Source of the DNA: Temnopleurus reevesii
Taxonomy: Eukaryota > Echinodermata > Echinoidea > Temnopleuroida > Temnopleuridae
Direction: 5' to 3'
NCBI GenBank assembly: GCA_036244855.1
Contig: BQKZ01001432.1
Location: forward strand, 32,613-96,612
Length of the DNA: 64,000 bases
This document shows, piece by piece, positions 1-10,689 of this stretch (the first letter of the stretch is position 1; every line of letters starts with the position of its first letter). A program made the position numbers and the translations under genes. The notes beneath the pieces were generated by a model. It had not been told where the DNA came from. It ran no database searches and saw only the letters and a list, made by a program, of their open reading frames with translations.

Positions 1-2783
1 TTTATTCATATATAATTTATATAAAACATGATTACATGGAAATCATTAGCGGCAAAGATGACCAAATTGTAGAATCTAAAATACAATAAGATGAACAAAA
101 CTAAATGGATACATAATTATCTTCATTTAATTAATCAATGTCACCCTTGTCATCATCCTTACAATGCCAAAGTTATTATTTTAGAATCAAATCTCATGTC
201 AGTATATTTGACTAATGTAATAAGAAGTTATATAACTAGATGATCATGGTAATAAAACAATTTGATGAAAGCTTCGCTGGAAGTTCGCACTCTGCACGAG
301 AAATCTAACACCCCTTCTGAGATTAGAGTTTTGCACCTCCCTTCCGTCTATGTAAGGGGCGTTGCCAAAGCGCCCCCTGCGTATCCGGGTCAGTTTTTGT
401 GGATAATAGTAAGTTATTATCTCTCTGTCATGTGGCTAGAAAACTTAACCAAAGTGTACTAAACCTGTCATTGAATCCATCCTTTATATACCGGGGAAAA
501 TAATACAATATACAATACAAAATACAATAGAAAAGAGCAGGTAAAGCAAAATAACAAAATAACATTTTTTTTTGCTTCGTTAATACAAAAAATGAAAAAA
601 AATCAACAAAAATGATTATAATCCGATTGTAAATAAAGATAATGATAGATGCAATTTATATAGCGCACGTATCCACTCAACGGAGTGCTCAAGGCGCTTT
701 GCATTATTACTACCCTGGCTTTAGCCCGACAAACACCAGCGCACGTGGCGTTTCAAGGAATTCCTACCAGGTACCCATCCACCTCACCTGGGTTGAGTGC
801 AGCACAATGTGGATGAATTTCTTGCCAACGGAAATGAACGCCAAGGGTGGGACTCGAACCGCGGCCCTCTGGTTGAAAGAAAGTTACAATTGATTTATAT
901 TTTTAAAGGGTACCTTTGACTTTTCTATAAAAAAATTAAAGCACTTTCAATTTTATCAATACGTTGAATAAATCATTGTGCGATTAAGAAAACGCAATGG
1001 AATTGAAACTAGGTATGCTTAAAGCGTTACCGAAACATGAATCGGCTGTCTCTGCTAAGTCATATTAATGAACCAGAGCTATCGGCGTTTCATTTAACCA
1101 AGGCGACATAAAAAAGAATGAAAGAACAGAAAATCGCGTCAACTTACACAAAAATAATATCCTCAACTCCCCTCCGATCAAAGCAAATGTTCACCGAAAC
1201 ACTGAGGGCGTTTCCGACAAGTAATAAAGATTCAATTATCTTTTTCACCCAAGCAATGCACTAATAAAACCCCGCCAAAACCTGCGTAGGAACAGGTGGA
1301 TTCGCAAATCTCATCTAATCGAAAAACGATAACCATTTCCCTCTAAATCTGACAACTAATTCGGAGCCCTTTTCATCGCCGACCTCTCGCTCCATGTTTT
1401 TGCCTGGAGTCAAACGTTGTAGCTATCTTGTCTCTACACCTCGTACTTTTATGCTTTGCCGAATTTAACAATCAATCGCGGGAGAGATAGATAATACTCA
1501 TCGCTTTTTTTTCTCTCTTTAGAGAGATGAAAGAGATAGCCCTGAAGGGTTTTGATCGTCTTTTTATACAGCAGGTTGTCGCTCTCAGTTTTATGCCCGA
1601 CATGAATATAGTAAAAGTGATTATTTATTTATCTATTTTCTTGCGGTTGTGTTGTAATTGATTGTTGAAGATGCGTCGGTTCAAAGGGGGTTTGACAAAT
1701 TGATTCAACGCAACCCCGACGGTATCGCTATGGGCTGATCTCTGAATATTGCTACTTAACCTTGATAAAAGATTAACCTATACCCTGAAAGGTATTAAAC
1801 AAATCATCCAAACTAAAAAAAAAAAGTCGGCATAATTAATATAAAATGAGCAGCGAAACTTTTCTTTCTATTATTCATTATCATGAGTTTCATTCGTTAA
1901 GTAGAATGATTGCTTTCCTCTTGTAACATGAACATTAATTATGGATCGCACACTTCTCGTTTACACTTTTATTTCATATCCATTTTAAAATTGACTTTGC
2001 ACTTTACTTTAGTTGTATAGTATTTCATTTTTGTCAAAATTGTTTTGTAAAACACTTATCAACTTACGAGTAACCAATATGTACAAATTAATTTACACAA
2101 ATGAGACTTTTTGATAATATATGTCACAATCCAGTATACTATATGAGCATCATGTATGTAAATATGGAAACATAACAGTCGCATCAAAACACGTCCCCAT
2201 TTTGAGAAGCACTGGAAAGTAACTATTGAATAGTACTTCACTCTAAATCTTCATGAAATCACTTTATTAAAAGATAAAACAAGAGTATCCTTTGTCACAA
2301 TACAGCTGTGAATTAGAACGTATCCGAATCCTTTACGACCTTGGTTTCATATAATCTTCATTAGATATTAAAGTACTGTGCTCATTCTCCACCTGAACGT
2401 AGATGGTAACATTTTTTAGATTGAAGTAAGACCTGTCTCATTTGAATCAGTTAATAATTTAGGATGCAATCCTTTAGGGGACGTTTTATGAACATTTAGT
2501 AAAAAGAAAAAAAAAGATGAAAGCAAAAGAAAAGTGCACGTAATAATAATAACAATAATAATAATTGAATTTATTTTTCTCGGAGGGGGGGGGGATAAAA
2601 AAAAAACTGTATCACCTTCTTTCTCTGGTTTGTAAAACCAAAAACAATTTGTGTTAAGCAAATAAATTTTGCTTAATTTATCTATATTTGGGGAAGGAAT
2701 ATGTTCAGTTGTAAAATGTTCAAACGAAAAAAGAGTAAAGTTTCAAATAACTAACACATTCATTTTTTTCTTATAACTTTTAG
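1..2783. other. non-coding stretch 5' of the homeobox exon
   Basis: No credible coding exon was found here. Apart from a decayed SINE at about 640-885, the stretch is unique-looking AT-rich DNA. The part at about 1040-1760 is less AT-rich and lacks simple repeats, so it could hold regulatory sequence of the downstream homeobox gene, but nothing visible proves this. Because the homeodomain exon opens with a splice acceptor at 2782-2783, at least the right-hand part must be intron. The first coding exon was not recognised and may lie left of the window. Confidence 0.5.
640..885 (-). repeat. tRNA-derived SINE, decayed copy
   Basis: Read on the minus strand, the sequence near 850-868 carries a B-box-like promoter (GGTTCGAGTCC). 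It is followed by a body shared with the copies at 57.8-58.0 and 59.0-59.3 kb (words such as CACCTGGGTTGAGTGCAGCA on the plus strand) and a tail word TATATAG next to GCGC. The open frame across it is repeat-derived and not a gene. Confidence 0.75.
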
Positions 2784-3018
2784 TGGGTCGAAAGCGTCGA
2801 AAGGAAAACCGACAGCGCCGCCAGCGGACGACATTCACCAGTGAGCAGACCATCAAACTAGAGATGGAATACCATAGAACGGAGTACATCACACGCATGC
2901 GCAGAGTAGAGCTGGCAGAGATGTTGAGTCTAACGGAAACACAGATAAAGATTTGGTTTCAAAACAGACGGGCCAAGGATAAGAGGATCGAAAAGGCTCA
3001 ACTTGATCAGCAATACAG
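2784..3018 (+). CDS. ro: Rough-like gene: homeodomain exon
   Basis: The acceptor is ...CTTTTAG ending at 2783 and the donor is CAG|GTGAGA at 3019. The frame runs open from the acceptor and encodes the whole homeodomain on one exon. Confidence 0.9.
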
Positions 3019-3859
3019 GTGAGAAAAACGGACAAACTAATTTAAAAAAAATTATAAAGTGGGGGGGGGGGGGGGAGACGAAAATATAAAACCCTTACCT
3101 AAATGACAAAGCTACTGAGAAAATCGTTAACTTGGATTTTGATAAAAGTTGCATGTTAATAGTGTTGTTTTTAGTACGAATTACTAGGCGCAATATACTA
3201 TTTGCATGGTTATTCTATACATTCAATGAAAGTTCATTTTTTCTCTTGAAAAAAAATGGGATATATTAAAATTCAGGCTAAAAACACGAATAATGGAATT
3301 TTAATATCATAATGATAGTATGTCTACATCAGCGGTAGATAACAATTGCTTGCATACCTGAGTTCTTTCAGTCAATACACTTAATATGAATATAATTTTT
3401 TGTATATCCCCTTCCAACTTGGGCAAAAGTTTACGTACAGTCCACCTTATCATTGGTTAAATTATGTTCAACCTAGTGAAATTGCAAAATTCGATCATAT
3501 TAAGCGAGACATCTTTCAATCAATATATGGACAGTATGTTGCCCAATTGTTTGGTAAACTTTTGCCCAACAATTGACGAGTGTACCTAATACATCCTATA
3601 GATCAAACGGTATATGACGCTGCTTCAATTGTACCATATGTCCCATGAAACATCTTTAGTAACTGTTCCATTCAATTGTTTTATTTCCATCTATCACCCA
3701 TCACCCAATAGGAGTCTTGGCTTACCGACACCGGGTACCATGTGCGGCTTTTCACCCCCATTCGCTGGTCTCTGCGCCCCGTGTTGTTACTGCCCTACCA
3801 GCGTACCAGCGCACGGGATCCCAACACTGCCGCCCACTCTGCATTCGACGTTTCGATGA
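2784..3859 (+). CDS. ro: Rough-like homeobox transcription factor (3' part: homeodomain exon and last exon)
   Basis: This encodes a nuclear DNA-binding transcription factor of the ANTP-class Rough family. Two coding exons are visible, 2784-3018 and 3712-3859, joined in phase (AG|G, arginine). The homeodomain is complete: a basic N-terminal arm (RRQRTTF), helix 1 around KLEMEYHR, helix 2 around RRVELAEML, and recognition helix [15 protein letters not shown] with Gln at position 50. The extension after the homeodomain ([12 protein letters not shown]) closely resembles what I remember of Drosophila Rough, which is why Rough is preferred to a Hox or Gbx call. The C-terminus is short, rich in Cys, Pro and Thr, and ends at TGA 3857-3859. 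Upstream coding exon(s) are not seen, so the model is partial. An AATAAA at about 4397-4402 is a possible polyadenylation signal. Orthology rests on motif recall, not a search. Confidence 0.88.
3712..3859 (+). CDS. ro: Rough-like gene: terminal coding exon
   Basis: The acceptor is CACCCAATAG ending at 3711. Joining it to the homeodomain exon keeps the frame and gives ...[15 protein letters not shown], ending in [19 protein letters not shown] and then TGA. The CCYC cysteine cluster is unusual. The C-terminal tail is not recognised from other Rough proteins. Confidence 0.72.
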
Positions 3860-4777
3860 TCGTAATTTAACCTCTTTCGGTCACAAAATTATATAATATG
3901 GTGCAATGAGTACAAGTACTATGGACTGCAGTGATGGTATTTTAATGGACGATGGCAAATCAAGGATCAGTGCAAAACTTACGGGGTTGATGGAAGCTCC
4001 CATTCCCATCGCCCCTTCGGATGTTTCTGTTGGTGTTGCATGGTAAATATTGTACGCGAAAAAAAAGAAAATACAACGAACAGCTGAGAAAATTGGGCGT
4101 AACAAGAACATTGAAAAGTAACAAGAAATCAATGAATATTTTTTTAATCGGTTGATTTCATATCGATTATGCTCATGTATCTCGACTTAACTCACTCATG
4201 TCACTACAAAAAGCAATATTTCTGTATATATGGCCTCTCTTGACATGGGCTAAAGAAAAACTACCTTCTGAATATAAATGATTTGTAAAATGTTTGCTCA
4301 TTAATGATGACGATTCGGACCATTGGTTCTTACAGTGCAGAGTTTCTTGCGCCCTTTGGTATTATATTTCTGTCATGATTCCAATATAAAATAGAGTAAT
4401 AAAACATATCAAAGCAGTTAACCTTGTATTATACCGCTTATTATGATTATTGTTCATTCCCTTTTAAATCAAACAGCATTATCACATATATTTGTATCAA
4501 GATAGATTTTAACACGTTGTTGTTTCCAGCATGGCAATGAATTATTTCGCTAGTTATAAAAATTGAAAACAAATCAAAATATTAATTGAAATTCTTCTTG
4601 TCTTATCCCAACTCAGGTAAACACTCATTGACAGTGCTTTTAGATGCTCTAAAAAAAAAATCACATGCATACTCGGAGAAGAATCTAACCGATGATCATT
4701 TATCATCTACCCAACGAAAAAAAATCATGCAAGTAATATTTACGCAGTATACCTGCTGTTATACGAATCGAGCCATC

Positions 4778-4870
4778 GGATCTCGGTGGTCTAGTGGTGA
4801 GACACCTCTCTAGTCATCAGGATATTGTTGATGCAATTCCTATCCGAGTATGTCTGTGATATTTTCTTTT
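4778..4870 (+). repeat. tRNA-like SINE head, degenerate
   Basis: An A-box-like segment (TGGTCTAGTGG at about 4787) is followed about 40 bp later by a decayed B box (GATGCAATTCC). This is the order and spacing of a pol III promoter. No recognisable SINE body follows. Confidence 0.5.
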
Positions 4871-5699
4871 ACACCGCATCTATATAGGTAATGCACTGTC
4901 ATACGTGTTTATCCATGTTGGGATAAGGCAAGAATTATTTAAATCATCATCTACCCAAAACAAAAATAATTCAAATTGTAATATATTTTTCTGAAAGTTA
5001 ATGAAAAGACCACAGCGTTAGAAGTTCATTTAACTATTCGTGAAAGCTATTCACAATATGGTGCTAATTTGTTGTGATTAAATACCAATATGATCTGTGT
5101 GGATATCAACACATTAAACACTGAAAATGACAGAATGCTATCACACCGACTCGATGTGCAACACCAAAAAAAAAAAGAGAGACAAGTATGAATTTTATTA
5201 TATTTGATATAAAATAATACCAAAAAATAAAAAAAAAAAAAAAAAAAAAAAACAAAAAAATAAAATTAAATAAAAAGATTTTAATTTAATTTGAACACTC
5301 TCATGATATTGCGCAATTTGAATTTTGAATTAGCACAGGAGTTATCAATGATTACCTTAATATGTAGGAAATCCTAGAATAGTCTTGAACATGTGTATCA
5401 ATCAAAAATAAAAACCGTTGAGGAAGAAAAAAATAAAGTGAAAGTTAAAATTTGATAATCGATTTAAAAGTTTACCATCGACTTTCACACTGACTTTTGT
5501 CATTATCCATACACATTGTATAAACCTATTTTATATTGTTGTTGTTAACATCATGGCAATTTTCGTGTGCAATATCATTGGAACCAACAAATGTAAATCT
5601 TAATGAACCGTTTTCACTGTGCAATTTGTTTTTAAAAAAAGTATTGCAGATTTTGGTGTGAGCGATTTTACCATCCCATGTACACTATTCCCCAAAACT

Positions 5700-6045
5700 G
5701 TTTCGAAGAGAGATAGATAGAGAGAGATACTTAGAGAAGGAAAAATGGGAGAGAGAGAAAAAAAAAAGAAAAAAAAAAGAGAGATATGGAAAAAGGGTTC
5801 ATATGAAAGAAAGAAAGAAATATGGCAGCCAATGAGGAGCGATGGCATAATAAATTATAGAAATGATGAAGATAAATGGAAAGGGGCATACTTTAAAGCG
5901 TGTGTGTGTATGTATGTGTATGTGTGCGTTGTGTTTGTATAAGTATGTGTATGCATGTAGGTGTGCGCGGATGCGTATATCGATACTCATTAGGGATTAA
6001 GTGTGCGTGTGTTTGTGTGGGAGAGCGTTAACGTGTGTGTTTTGA

Positions 6046-6099
<54 letters not shown>

Positions 6100-6110
6100 T
6101 CATGTGACAG
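5700..6110. repeat. GA-rich and GT-rich simple sequence
   Basis: Purine tracts (GAGAGATA, GAGAGAAA) at 5704-5790, then imperfect GT/ATGTGT at 5898-5965, then a (GA)n tract at about 6044-6099. Open frames across it are low-complexity artefacts. Confidence 0.9.
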
Positions 6111-6726
6111 AGATACATCAACGGATAAAAAGTATGAGAAAAGGTGAGGAAAAGGAAGATAAAGAGTACCGTATAATGAGCTAGCTAAAAATTTCAAGAA
6201 TTTTGCAGTCTTGGCCTCACGAAAATGTCCACTTTGTTGGATGCACATATATGTACAAACATTTTCAAAGCGTGAAAACAATAGCATGATAAAATGGTCT
6301 GAAAACGCGAAAATATCTGTACGCTAAAACATTGGCTTATAAACAAAACTACTTTTACATCTACGGTAGATCGACTCTGACGTTCATTCTATTTGGATGC
6401 AATAAAAAATAATAATTAGTGAGTCGTGAGCTTGTTATTCTGTATAGATATTCGTGAATAAAAATAGATAGAATACAGTATACATATGATTCATTCCCGG
6501 TTTATCATGGAGCACGGGGATGCTGACACACACCGTAAATTGAACGACGCATGTTCATCAATTTAGAAAAAATTAGATCAAAAATTGGGAAGGAGAGGGA
6601 GAGAAAGGGATAGAGTGGTAAAATAGAGATGGCGCTCTTCAGACACACGTTGATGAATAATCAAATCTGTTTGGATGCAATAGCTCTTCCTTTCTCGCGG
6701 CTTCTTATCCCCTTCTCGCCCCTATT

Positions 6727-6816
6727 AAGGCTCGTTCACAGAGGAGCGACAAAACGCTGCGACAAAACGCTGTGACATGTCGCAGCGTTTTGTCGCTCCT
6801 ATGTGAACGGGCCTTT
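6727..6816. mobile_element. 90-bp near-perfect palindromic element (MITE-like)
   Basis: The left arm begins AAGGCTCGTTCACAG and contains GGAGCGACAAAACGCTGCGAC. The right arm is its reverse complement and ends CTATGTGAACGGGCCTTT. Arms of about 37 bp flank a short loop that repeats part of the arm. It is non-coding and could fold into a long RNA hairpin if transcribed. Confidence 0.85.
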
Positions 6817-7824
6817 ACTCTCTGTGTTTCATCTCAGTGCCGCGGAACCGGGAGACGGAGGGGGAAGGGGTATCTGGGGCGGTGTCCCTACCTTGTCCAG
6901 AAAAAGCATGGAAGCATATGGCAATACACATTCACCTCATCGATTTAAGACGACCCCTGCTGTGTTATTTTGCGTGAAAACTGTTATGGCACATTTTCAT
7001 AAATTTAACATGTTGGTATTTACCATCGTGTACCGTAACAAAGAACAATTTTGTGTATCAATGACTTTTGTAAAATGTTTAGCAAATGAGATAAATGTAC
7101 AAACTTTGTGATGTAATGAGTCATGAAGGTTTTGAATATTCTTTGTAAGCTTGATATCGCCTGATTTTATGACGCTAAAATCACAAATAGGCTATCCTTC
7201 ATTATCATTCGGTTTCAGGGCATATAGATTTATTACCGAGTCACACAGTTCATTTTCGAACTCATATCTAATGCAAACGATTACTATTGAACGCCCGAAG
7301 GACAGGCAGAGGTCTCAATTGTATTAATAAGTGCTCACTGGAGACAGAAAACAGGCCTTTCTTTTTAAAGGAAAAGATCAACGGTGAACAAAGTCATACT
7401 TTGATACGACCTCGAAAAACTTATGTTATCGGTACGTCAATTCAAGGGAAACGATAGGCGGGGTTACTAAAAAAAAAATGCACATTTTATGCGTATAAAA
7501 AAGTAATGATTCTCGACGACCCAAATGCTTGCCCAAGGCTTGCCCGACATCGCAAAAAGTAATGTAATGCAAACTGCAGTCGAAGTATTGTGGTTCGATT
7601 GTTACTACGTAATTATGTCAGTTGGCCAGAAACGTGCATAAACTTGAATAGATTAGAATACAGACTTATTGTCTGTGGACAAAGGGGAAATTAGCAGACT
7701 AATCCGATGCAGCCGGTAATTATGTCGACAGTGCATCACCGGTTATTCTCCGGTAACAATCTTGGTCACTTTTTTTTTCTTTTTTGAATATGCATTGCAA
7801 TAGTGTATTGCTCAGACAATGGCT

Positions 7825-7959
7825 CCTGGGGCCTGTAACATAAAAGAGATACGGTAAATCTTGCAATTAATTGCATCTCTTTGGTACACATTTTGCCATT
7901 GACTTACGATAAATATTTATCGCAAGTTTAATTGCATCTTTTATGTTACAGGCCCCAGA
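7825..7959. mobile_element. 135-bp palindromic element (MITE-like)
   Basis: Starts CCTGGGGCCTGTAACATAAAAGA and ends with the reverse complement TCTTTTATGTTACAGGCCCCAG. The arms also share the inner words GATAAA and CTTGCAATTAA. No coding potential. Confidence 0.82.
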
Positions 7960-8095
7960 TGTATACATACATTCATTTACTTTTCACATAACCCATATGA
8001 TACTGAACCCCTATATTTATTACCACCATTAACGTCTGTGTTGTGGAATGGAATATTCTGCTGGTATTTACTCTCTAAGTTGTATTTCATATAAA

Positions 8096-8220
8096 GTCGT
8101 GCGTAGATCTAGGTACGACCCTATGAACGATTGGTGACCCTTTCTAAGGTGCGATTCAGCACCATGGGTTATCATTATAAGTGCAAGAAAGATTCACCAG
8201 TCATTCGTAGAGTCGTGAGA
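8096..8220. mobile_element. inverted-repeat element, diverged
   Basis: The left part CGATTGGTGACCCTTTCT is matched imperfectly in inverse by AGAAAGATTCACCAGTCATTCGTAG. A related word (CGACTGGCGACCCTTTCC) recurs at about 27866, which suggests a dispersed family. Confidence 0.5.
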
Positions 8221-9065
8221 ACCTCTTCATACAGCTTTAAAAAACACAACCCACTGGTTGCTCCAGTCCGGTTAAAAAACACTGATTAACAAAGTAAAAA
8301 AAGAACATAAACGGATCCATGATATTTGAAAGGGGGTGTGGACCTTGTGGGTAAACCTTTGCTGGCAAGCATTGAAGTTGCAAAATCCTAAGGGGTCAGG
8401 AGGTGCCCAAATTAGGATTTTTTTTTTAATTCCAGATGCCTTTAAACGCAATTTCCCGGCAGTTGGGAGTAAATCTGGGAATATACCGCCGGTCGCCGAA
8501 AAATATTTAAAAAAGGGGGGCGCCGGGACCCCCTGGGTCTGCGCCTAAAGAAAACCTTGAAGCGGGCTGGATGAAATTCTTCGTTCCATGAATTCCACGC
8601 TATTATGGTACAATGTTATCGAAATATTGAAAGAACAGCCGGGGCAGCCTTTTTGTCCCATTGTTTCATAATATGCGGGCTTAAAAAAATCATCTAATTA
8701 GTGTAATTTGATGCTCATAGTCACATTTATACCGTATTCTCACATCTAGTAATGACACGATTACAACCTGAGGTCATATTTATGGTTACATAATATCTTG
8801 AACAATACCTGTTCATTTTGATGTCACAATAAACTGATTATACTAATGAATGTAAAGGCCAATATTGAAATGTTCGAACACAAGTTATATTATGTCAGAT
8901 CCTTCAGATTTGTATTGGACAAATTAATGTTGTTTTCCAATAACAGTATAACGAAGAAAATACAACTCTTTAATGAGAATATGTTTAAAAGTGAACGCAC
9001 TTCATCTTCAGCTCAAAATGTTATTTTTCACTTGTATTTTCGTCAACAGATATTTGACTCATGTT

Positions 9066-9198
9066 TAAGCCTCATGCACATACAAGCTACGATTCAACAC
9101 GACTCAACACGACTCGTTGTCAAGGATTCAACTGGGTAATCATTGACAAAGAATCGTGTTGAGTAGAGTTGAATCGGGGCTCTCTGTGACTGGTGCTT
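9066..9198. mobile_element. palindromic element, family P1, degenerate copy
   Basis: Keeps the family's inner arms (GATTCAACACGACTC near 9090 and its inverse GAATCGTGTTGAGTAG at about 9151) and a decayed outer end (CTCTGTGACTGGTGCTTT). It is the most diverged of the eight copies. Confidence 0.65.
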
Positions 9199-9317
9199 TG
9201 CTAGATAGGCCAGACTTGGCAAATCTTTAAATTGACAGAATGATTTTTAATATTCTAACACCTTCATGTTTTCCGATGTTCTTAGTAAAATTTAATGCTT
9301 ATCATTGTAGAGTGAAC

Positions 9318-9863
9318 TAAACTCATTATATCGCTCTAATCGCACGAACTTCTTCGGCTAGAATACGATGATCGCCTGATCTTCGTATAGACTTACGCTA
9401 TCCTTATTTTAAATCATTTTGTTGAGCGGATTTATAAATATAAAAATCGTTTGAAAGAAGCCATGAATAACATTCAGCGCAAGATCATTATGTGGAAGGT
9501 CTACGCAGATCCTAATGAAAGTGTAAAGTGTACGACGTTCGTTTACAGTGGAGAAGAAAATTAAAGGAAGAAAGCCTCTTAAATAAATCGTAAGATCGCA
9601 ATGTTTCCTCACGATCACCGTAAACACTATTGCAGGGATCCCCGGACAATGAGCCAGCCAGCGCAGATCTGGTATAATGCTACTTATGATATATTTCAAG
9701 CGCTACGATCCTACGCTTCTGAAAATATGAAATATTTCGAAAAAACCCTCACTATACAAAATCGTAGAGGCTACGGAGATTGGGAATCCGTGCCGAAATC
9801 GTACGATCGGCGTATGCACCCCAAATGAGATCGTGCGATTAGAGGTATAACATCAGTTTACCG
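9318..9863. mobile_element. ~545-bp TIR element, non-autonomous
   Basis: The left end TAAACTCATTATATCGCTCTAATCGCACGA is matched in inverse by TCGTGCGATTAGAGGTATAACATCAGTTTA. The interior has further CGATCGTACGAT-type palindromic words. The frames inside (for example 9601-9828 on the plus strand) show no recognisable transposase, so it is treated as non-autonomous. Confidence 0.65.
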
Positions 9864-10404
9864 TCACCCTGAGATGATCGTTTGTGGTACTAATGCAAAC
9901 ACCCTAAATCATCATAAAACATTTGGTTCAGCTATATAGTGATTCACGTTTTAATTTTTAACCTCAAGCATAATTCAGAACATTGGCATGACTGTAAATG
10001 TATATTTTCATGTCATTGGCGAGTAAAACTGTTTTCATATAGATAATTTTCAATAAATGGCAGTGGAGGGCAATCAAACATTTTCTTTGCCTGGGTCTCG
10101 ATGCAGAGGAAGCTTTTGGTATAAAAGAAGAGTATAACCACTCGTACGATTTTATTCAAAGAAACTAAAATATTTCGCTCGTAGATTGAGATGAGTACCC
10201 TCTTTAAATCTTCAGTATATGCTGCCCATACTGCATCAACCTATTTGTATTTAATAGACATCCGGAGAAAATAATACGAACATGGCAATCGAACCAAATT
10301 TTTTTACAGACAGTGATTGGCCAGTTTTTGATAAATTTGTGCCCAATTGACTTCGATAATGTGGTTCAAACTCCACATTGTTTAATAATCATACTGAATT
10401 CATT

Positions 10405-10689
10405 TTATTCAAATTGTTGATGATAATCAGGCTGGCAGAAGGAATAGAAGTTTTGCACATTTACATTTGTGGAGTATACTTTGTTTCCCATCTGCTCCTC
10501 TCGATGAATTGATCTGGTTGACTTCAACGCTATGTTAGTTTGTGATTGGCCTGATTTGCTCAGAGTAGACGTGTATTTGGAGATATGTTTGGATATGTAC
10601 AGTGCTCCTCGTCGCTCGACCCTTGTCAAGGATTCCAGAATGTTCGACAGCGCCCCGATGCAGAAGAAGAAATAAGTGAATTGTGCAAC
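10405..10689 (-). CDS. K2P channel exon 3 (M4 and C-terminus)
   Basis: The acceptor CTATCTCTAG is followed by GTTGCACAATTC, phase 0, giving M4 and then a basic Ser/Thr-rich tail (SLTRVERRGALYISKHISK) that ends DYHQQFE before TAA. The intron is 10690-11982. Confidence 0.86.
   Translation of the reverse strand, partial: VAQFTYFFFCIGALSNILESLTRVERRGALYISKHISKYTSTLSKSGQSQTNIALKSTRSIHREEQMGNKVYSTNVNVQNFYSFCQPDYHQQFE

Larger units (their letters stand above)
3860..10404. other. intergenic stretch with hairpin elements and simple repeats
   Basis: No exon is supported. It lies between the 3' end of the homeobox gene (+) and the 3' end of the potassium channel gene (-), that is, between convergent genes. 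It holds a SINE head (4778-4870), a poly-A tract (about 5229-5262), GA/GT simple sequence (5700-6110) and inverted-repeat elements at 6727-6816, 7825-7959, 8096-8220, 9066-9198 and 9318-9863. The remainder is AT-rich DNA in which I see nothing. Confidence 0.6.

Noticed and set aside
642..893. 83-codon frame read as a possible exon of the homeobox gene
   Set aside because: The same amino-acid string type recurs at 57.8 kb in a SINE; it is repeat sequence.
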